From NCBI RefSeq assembly GCF_000321225.1, contig NW_004451653.1, forward strand, positions 62,001-126,000: a stretch of DNA of 64,000 bases, in the 5' to 3' direction. The notes below the pieces were generated by a model. That model saw only the letters and a list, made by a program, of their open reading frames with translations, did not search any database and was not told where the DNA came from. Every line of letters begins with the position of its first letter. Position 1 is the stretch's first letter. The stretch is from Odobenus rosmarus divergens. Lineage: Eukaryota > Chordata > Mammalia > Carnivora > Odobenidae. A program made the translations under genes and the position numbers. Below are positions 59,106 through 64,000 of the stretch, in pieces.

Positions 59106-59323
59106 GGGGCGCCTGGGTGGCTCAGTCAGTAAAGCGTCTGGTCATGCACTTCCAGGTCATGATCTCAGGGTCATGAGATCGAACCCCGCGTCGGGCTATG
59201 CGCTGGGTGTGGAGCCTGCTTGGAATTCTCTCTCTCCCTCTCCCTCTGTCCCCCAAACCTCTCTCTCTTCTTCGCTCAAAAAAATTTTTTTTAAAAATTA
59301 AAAATTAAAAATTAAAAAAAAAA
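59106..59323 (+). mobile_element. SINEC, diverged subtype
   Basis: Head GGGGCGCCTGGGTGGCTCAG, middle with GGTCATGCACTTCCAGG. Perfect duplication AGACTGGCCATTGTT at 59091-59105 and 59324-59338. Confidence 0.95.
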
Positions 59324-59426
59324 AGACTGGCCATTGTTATGTAGGGAAATTTGTCTTCATTTCCTGGTATTCTCTAGTCCATACTTTTACTTTAAGGACG
59401 CTCTTCCCAGCCTCCCCTTGAAAGAC

Positions 59427-60062
59427 TGCTATGGATTGGACTGTGTCCCCCAAAAAGATATGTTGATGTCCTAATCCCTGGTATCTGAGAATGTGCCCTT
59501 ATTTGAAATAGGGTCTTTGTAAATGTAGCCAAGCTAAGAAGATGTCATTAGGTGGATCTTAATCCAATAGGACTGGTGTCCTTGTAAGAAGAAAGTGTCG
59601 TGTAAAGACAGAAACACACCAAGAGGGGGCGCCTGGGTGGCTTAGTCAGTTAAGCGTCTGCCTTTGGCTTAGGTCATGATCCCAAGGTCCTGGAATCGAG
59701 CTCCTGCTCTGCAGAGAGTCTGCTTCTCTTTCTTCCTCTGCTGCTCCCCCTGCTTGTGCTCTCTCTCTCCATCAGATAAATAAATAAAATCTTAAAAAAA
59801 AGAAAGAAACACACCAAGAGAATGCCATATGATGATGGACAAAGAGATTGGAGTGATGTGTCTACTGGCAAGGGAACACCAAGAATTGACAGCCACTGCC
59901 AAAAACTAGGAAGAGGCAAGAAAGGATTCTACTCAAAACCTCAGATGGAGCCCAGCTCTACAGATACCTTGATCTCAGACTTGTATCCTCCAGAACTGTG
60001 AGAATACATTTCTGTCGTTTTAAGCCACCTGGTTTGTTTTGCTCTAAGAAACTGACAGAAAA
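59427..60062 (+). mobile_element. MLT1-type LTR with nested SINE
   Basis: TGGATTGGACTGTGTCCCCC, GAATGTGCCCTTATTTGAAA, ACCTTGATCTCAGACTTGTA, TCCAGAACTGTGAGAATACA in MLT1 order. A SINEC at 59626 splits it. Confidence 0.85.
59626..59805 (+). mobile_element. SINEC nested in MLT1
   Basis: Perfect 15-bp duplication GAAACACACCAAGAG at 59611-59625 and 59806-59820. Confidence 0.96.
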
Positions 60063-60164
60063 CTTCTGGATAGAGCAGCTCTAAGGAATTGATATAAAGA
60101 CAAACCTCCTGGAAGCAATGTCTACAACAGCAGACCCTCCTTTATCAATACCCATTAACCATTC

Positions 60165-61010
60165 AACTTGATGAAATCTGGCTACTACTACTCCACGAAA
60201 ACTGCTCGCAAAGATCACCAATGTCCTGCTTGTCAACTGCTCCAACAGACTTTTCTTAGACCCCCGTGTCACTTCCTGGCAGCATTCTCTTCCTCTGCCC
60301 ACTTCCTAAACATCAGTGGGCAGCAGAACTCTGTCCTGGTTCCTTTCTTTTCTTGTTTGAAGCCCTCTCGGTGTGAGAGTCCATCCATTCTTCAACACCC
60401 AGGTGATAATCATAGCCATGAGAGAGGCCCAAATTCAAATCACTCCAAACCTATTCCACCTTACATTTTCTATAACTTGAGCAATAGTTTTACAATCTAC
60501 CCTGCTGCCAGAAACCAAACTTCAGCTTACTCTCTTACTCTCCACATCCAACTGATCAACAATTTCCTCTTAAATACCTTCCCCATCCACCACCACTATT
60601 GCCAAAAGGCTACTGTGAGCCACCTGTTTCTCACCGGCACTGTTGCAAGATCCTCCTACCTCTAGTCATGTCCTACTCCACAATGCTTGTTTCTTTTCAA
60701 AATACAAATATGATGATGTCACTCTCTGCTTAAAAACACGACTGCCCTCAAAACAGAGCCCAAGCTTCTTAACAAGAGTGTTCTATTACCTGACCCCTAG
60801 GTATTTAGTCTTGCCCCTCACCATCTATGTACCAATTAGATTGAATATTGAACAACTTTTTGGTCCCTACACACTCAAGTCACTTCCTTGACTATATAAA
60901 TTCTGGCACATGATATCTCACTAGACTGTAATTCCCATAAGGACAAGAACCATATCTAATTCAACATTCTATCTCCAATGCCTGAAATTTGCAGGTATTC
61001 AACACTTGTG
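60165..61010 (+). mobile_element. Probable L2 LINE fragment
   Basis: AATATGATGATGTCACTCTC, CCCAAGCTTCTTAACAAGAG, then ACTGTAATTCCCATAAGGAC and CTATCTCCAATGCCTG follow the order of a decayed L2 end. A 165-codon open frame inside it (60168-60665) has no known domain. Confidence 0.5.
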
Positions 61011-61014
61011 AAAT

Positions 61015-61915
61015 ACAGGAATGAGCATACTTTTCATCTGTAGGTGTCCTGCCTCAGAGCCTTCTCAGAAGCTGAAGCAGTGGAAGGTCACTGGCCTGTT
61101 TGAGCTCTGCCCAGAAATATGGGAGAATGATTGCTGTTTCCTCTGCTCCCCACACCCCTTCTCCACACCCCTGCTAAGGGCAAACCTATACCACTGGCAG
61201 AAAGCAGGTTCCCGTCCTTCAAACAAGTAGTTCTAGAAAACATCTGGAACATTACCAGTGGAATTGAACTCCCACTGGCCACAGTAGTGATTTTCAGACC
61301 ACATTGTTATACTGGCTCTTCCTCACTGTCATGGTCACATCATCTCTGCCCCTCACTCATGCTTTCAGAGCTGTTACCCAATGGTTTTAGCAGTTGGATC
61401 TGTAAATCTTTGGGGGGGAAATCCACATTTAAAGCTCTGTTAAGATTTGCAGGTTAAAATAAATTCAAATGCTCAGAAACTTTAAAATGTATTCCTGGGT
61501 AACTTGCATTAAATGAGAAATTAAATAAGAAATTATAACATATTCAGGATAATCATAGTGAATGAAACTTTCTTGGTTTTCAAACCTGTGGGCTGCGGTT
61601 ATAGCAATCCTCAGGTCATGAGAGTTCATTACATTAAGTAGTGAGGAGAGAATCCTTCACTGATAGAGTGGGATTTGAGCTTGTTTTCCCAAAATAAATA
61701 TACTATCAAAGCCCTGACTCCCAGAAATCCTCCTCACTGGTTTACTGGGGCCACTCAGAGCAAGGACATCCAACACCGATTCTAGGAGGAACAGAATCTA
61801 GAGTTTGTGTGGACATGTGATGCTCTGAAATTAAAATCATAATGACATCAATAAAGACTCTAACTTATAACGCATAATGATGCACCTTTCCACTGTCTCT
61901 ACACTTATGAACTAC
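61015..61915. other. Unassigned DNA
   Basis: Nothing recognised. Confidence 0.4.
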
Positions 61916-61917
61916 TC

Positions 61918-62160
61918 AATGGTGATTAACAATATGTACTTGGGAATAACACATCTCTGTGTCCGAATCCCAGCTCAGCCACTGATTTTGCAGCTTTGGG
62001 CAAGTTTTCTTAATTTTTTCTGAAACTCAATTTCTTCATCTATATAATGAAGATAAGTTATTGCAATGGGTTGTTACAAAGATGAAATAAGATTGTCTAT
62101 GCATATCATTTAGTCCAGTTTCTGATACATGTGCTTGTTAAATAATATGTATTGTTATTA
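61918..62160 (+). mobile_element. MIR SINE
   Basis: GTCCGAATCCCAGCTCAGCC, GGGCAAGTTTTCTTAATTTT, TTTCTTCATCTATATAATGA in MIR order. Confidence 0.8.
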
Positions 62161-62164
62161 TGTC

Positions 62165-62725
62165 TCATGCCATTTCATCTCTCCAGAAAAGTTAAGTAAA
62201 TTGCCTAAAGAAGAGCTAGAACTGGAGCCTGGGCTCCTGAATCAATCTTGACTTCATGGATTTGTTTAAGGGTTATGATTTATAAACCCAGTACAACATA
62301 AATTTGCTCACAATGCTAAATATAAACAGCCAAGTGTTTTTTTTTTCTTTTTGTTTCTTTTCACTTGGCTCACCTTATAACCACACAGAGATTGTGAGGC
62401 TTATCCAATTCTCACAGTGCATGGAGAGCCACGGTGAGCAATTAACTTCAACATTCTGAAGCCAACATGGACATTGACAGGCTAATGTTGACCTCGTGGC
62501 CTTGATAGGGACATTATGGTTTATATTGCTATCCCTGGCAACCAACACCAAATGAAAACAGTTGGATAGGTGGGCTAAAGCCACCCTACTCAAGGTCACC
62601 CATTCTCTATATCATTAACCACAAAGTCAAGATATTCCACCAAGGGAAAATAGGACAAAGCTAGTATCAATGAATTCCATGTTATATGGACTTGGAGATC
62701 TATTAGTTCTCTGAATTAATAATGA
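62165..62725. other. Unassigned DNA
   Basis: Nothing recognised. Confidence 0.4.
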
Positions 62726-62730
62726 GTATT

Positions 62731-63441
62731 AGTTTCCTGTGGCTACAGTAACAAAATATCACAAACTTGGTGGCTTAAAACACAGAAATGTAGTCTACCA
62801 CAGCTCTTGAGGTCAGAAATCCAAAATTAGTTCTAGTGAATCGAGGCGTCCATGGGGTACCCGGGTGGCTCAGTCGGTTAAGCAACCGAATCTTGATTTT
62901 GGCTCAGGTCATGATCCCAGGGTTCTGGGATCCAGTCCCACCTCACCATGGGCTCTGCATTTAGCAGGGAGTCGGCTTGAGATTCTCTCTCTCCCTCTGC
63001 CCCTCCCCCTACCACCACTTGCTCGCTCTCTCTCTAAAATAAATGCATAAATCTTTAAAAAAGAAAAAAAATCAAGGTGTCCACAAAGCACCTTGCTCCT
63101 TCTGGAGGCTCGAAGGAAGAATCCCGTCCTCACCCCACCCAGCTTCTGATGGCTGCCAACATTCCTTGGCTTGCGGCCATAAAACTCCAATCTCTGCTTT
63201 CATCTTCTCATGACCTCCTTCTCTTTTTCCCGTGTCCAATCTCTCTTTGCCTCTCTCTAGTTAAGGACACCTGTGCTTGCATTTAGGGCCCCCCTCAGCT
63301 AATCCAAGAAAACCTCTCCATTTGGAGATCCTTATTTAATCACAGCTGCAAACTTTTTTCCGAATGAGGTAACATTCACAGGTTCCAGGCATTAGGATGT
63401 GGATATCTTGGGGGTGGGTGCATTTTCAGCCTACCACAATG
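62731..63441 (-). mobile_element. MLT1-type LTR with nested SINE
   Basis: TTAGTTTCCTGTGGCTACAG, TTCTGATGGCTGCCAACATT, CTCATGACCTCCTTCTC, CATTTTCAGCCTACCACAAT: reverse complement of an MLT1-like LTR. Confidence 0.75.
62854..63069 (+). mobile_element. SINEC nested in MLT1
   Basis: Head GGGGTACCCGGGTGGCTCAG. Imperfect duplication AATC(G/A)AGG(C/T)GTCCA. Confidence 0.94.
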
Positions 63442-63444
63442 GGC

Positions 63445-64000
63445 TCATACTTCCTAAAACATGATATCCAGGTACTCCATCGGGCTTGTTTTTAAGACAT
63501 AAAATGGGCCCCTCTATTCACAAATATATATTCTTTACCATGATTTAACAGGAAATGCCTGAAAACCCAACCATGATCCCTAAAAGAGTCTAATGTTTGC
63601 TCCCATGGTTCTTCATGCAACAATGCTGGCTGTCTGGTGAGTTGCCTTCTGGCCGACACTTCCCTCAAGAGTCTTCATATATATATATATATATCTTTGA
63701 TTACCTTCCTTTCCTCTAGCATAGTAATTAGTGAAAATAATACATTATAAACAATATACAGCCTTAGGAAGAAATGTTTTTGAAATGTGGAGCTTAAAAG
63801 AACAGAGCACATCTCGTAAATGACTGGCCTCTGGGAAAGTAAAGCTGTCTCCAACACAACCTTCCAGAAGCTGACCCTCCAAAGAGGGAGATGAAGCGCC
63901 AACAACACAAGCTGCCACAAGAATGCAGGGGTTGCTTTTCCCAGCTGCAGGTGATGTAGAAAGACAGCCTCTTTGCTTCTCGCTCTTCATCCAGCCCTCG
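63445..64000. other. Unassigned DNA
   Basis: (AT)n run at 63678-63693; nothing else recognised. Confidence 0.4.

Noticed and set aside
60168..60665. 165-codon plus-strand open frame
   Set aside because: No domain, low complexity of Pro/Ser/His, lies in a decayed L2-like repeat, no splice support.

Overview
This is mammalian nuclear DNA, almost certainly from a carnivoran. More than thirty copies of the tRNA-Lys-derived carnivore SINE (SINEC/CAN-SINE: GCCTGGGTGGCTCAG head, CT-rich middle, AAATAAATAAAATC tail) are scattered through the window, together with young carnivore-type L1 3' ends. The SINE and L1 variants look like those of arctoid caniforms (bears, pinnipeds, mustelids), but the species cannot be fixed from sequence alone.

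The only protein-coding gene I can support is the 5' part of a P4-ATPase (phospholipid flippase) gene on the minus strand. Eleven coding exons were read by eye between 45577 and 428. All have AG acceptors and GT donors, and all exon phases match. They join into one open frame of 355 codons from an ATG at 45533, ending at an in-phase donor; the rest of the gene lies beyond position 1. The product runs from the cytosolic N-terminus through TM1-TM2, the actuator domain with its DGET loop, TM3, and TM4 with its PISL motif. The exon pattern (including 46- and 41-nt micro-exons) and sequence place it in the ATP8A class, nearest ATP8A2. It differs at many positions from both ATP8A1 and ATP8A2, so it looks like a third, still intact ATP8A-class paralog and not a processed pseudogene. 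Two normally conserved positions are changed: His replaces an Asn of the TM4 Asn-Asn pair before PISL, and Ala replaces Glu just before the DGET loop.

The rest is intron or upstream DNA packed with repeats. 0-11 kb: exons 8-11, SINEs, L2, MIR and hAT fossils. 11.7-17.7 kb: a near full-length antisense L1 with nested SINEs. 18.5 kb: exon 7. 19-26 kb: SINE pair, sense and antisense L1s. 27-36.5 kb: exons 2-6 with hAT, MIR, L2, SINEs and an L1 3' end. 37-45 kb: a near full-length sense L1 filling intron 1. 45.4-45.6 kb: exon 1. 45.6-64 kb: 5' flank with a C-rich tract, a probable ERV1 LTR, a composite SINE-derived insertion that duplicates a nearby 175-bp segment in inverted orientation, an L1/HAL1-like stretch, a GA minisatellite, MLT1-type LTRs and more SINEs. 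No tRNA, rRNA, CRISPR or other cellular gene was recognised.
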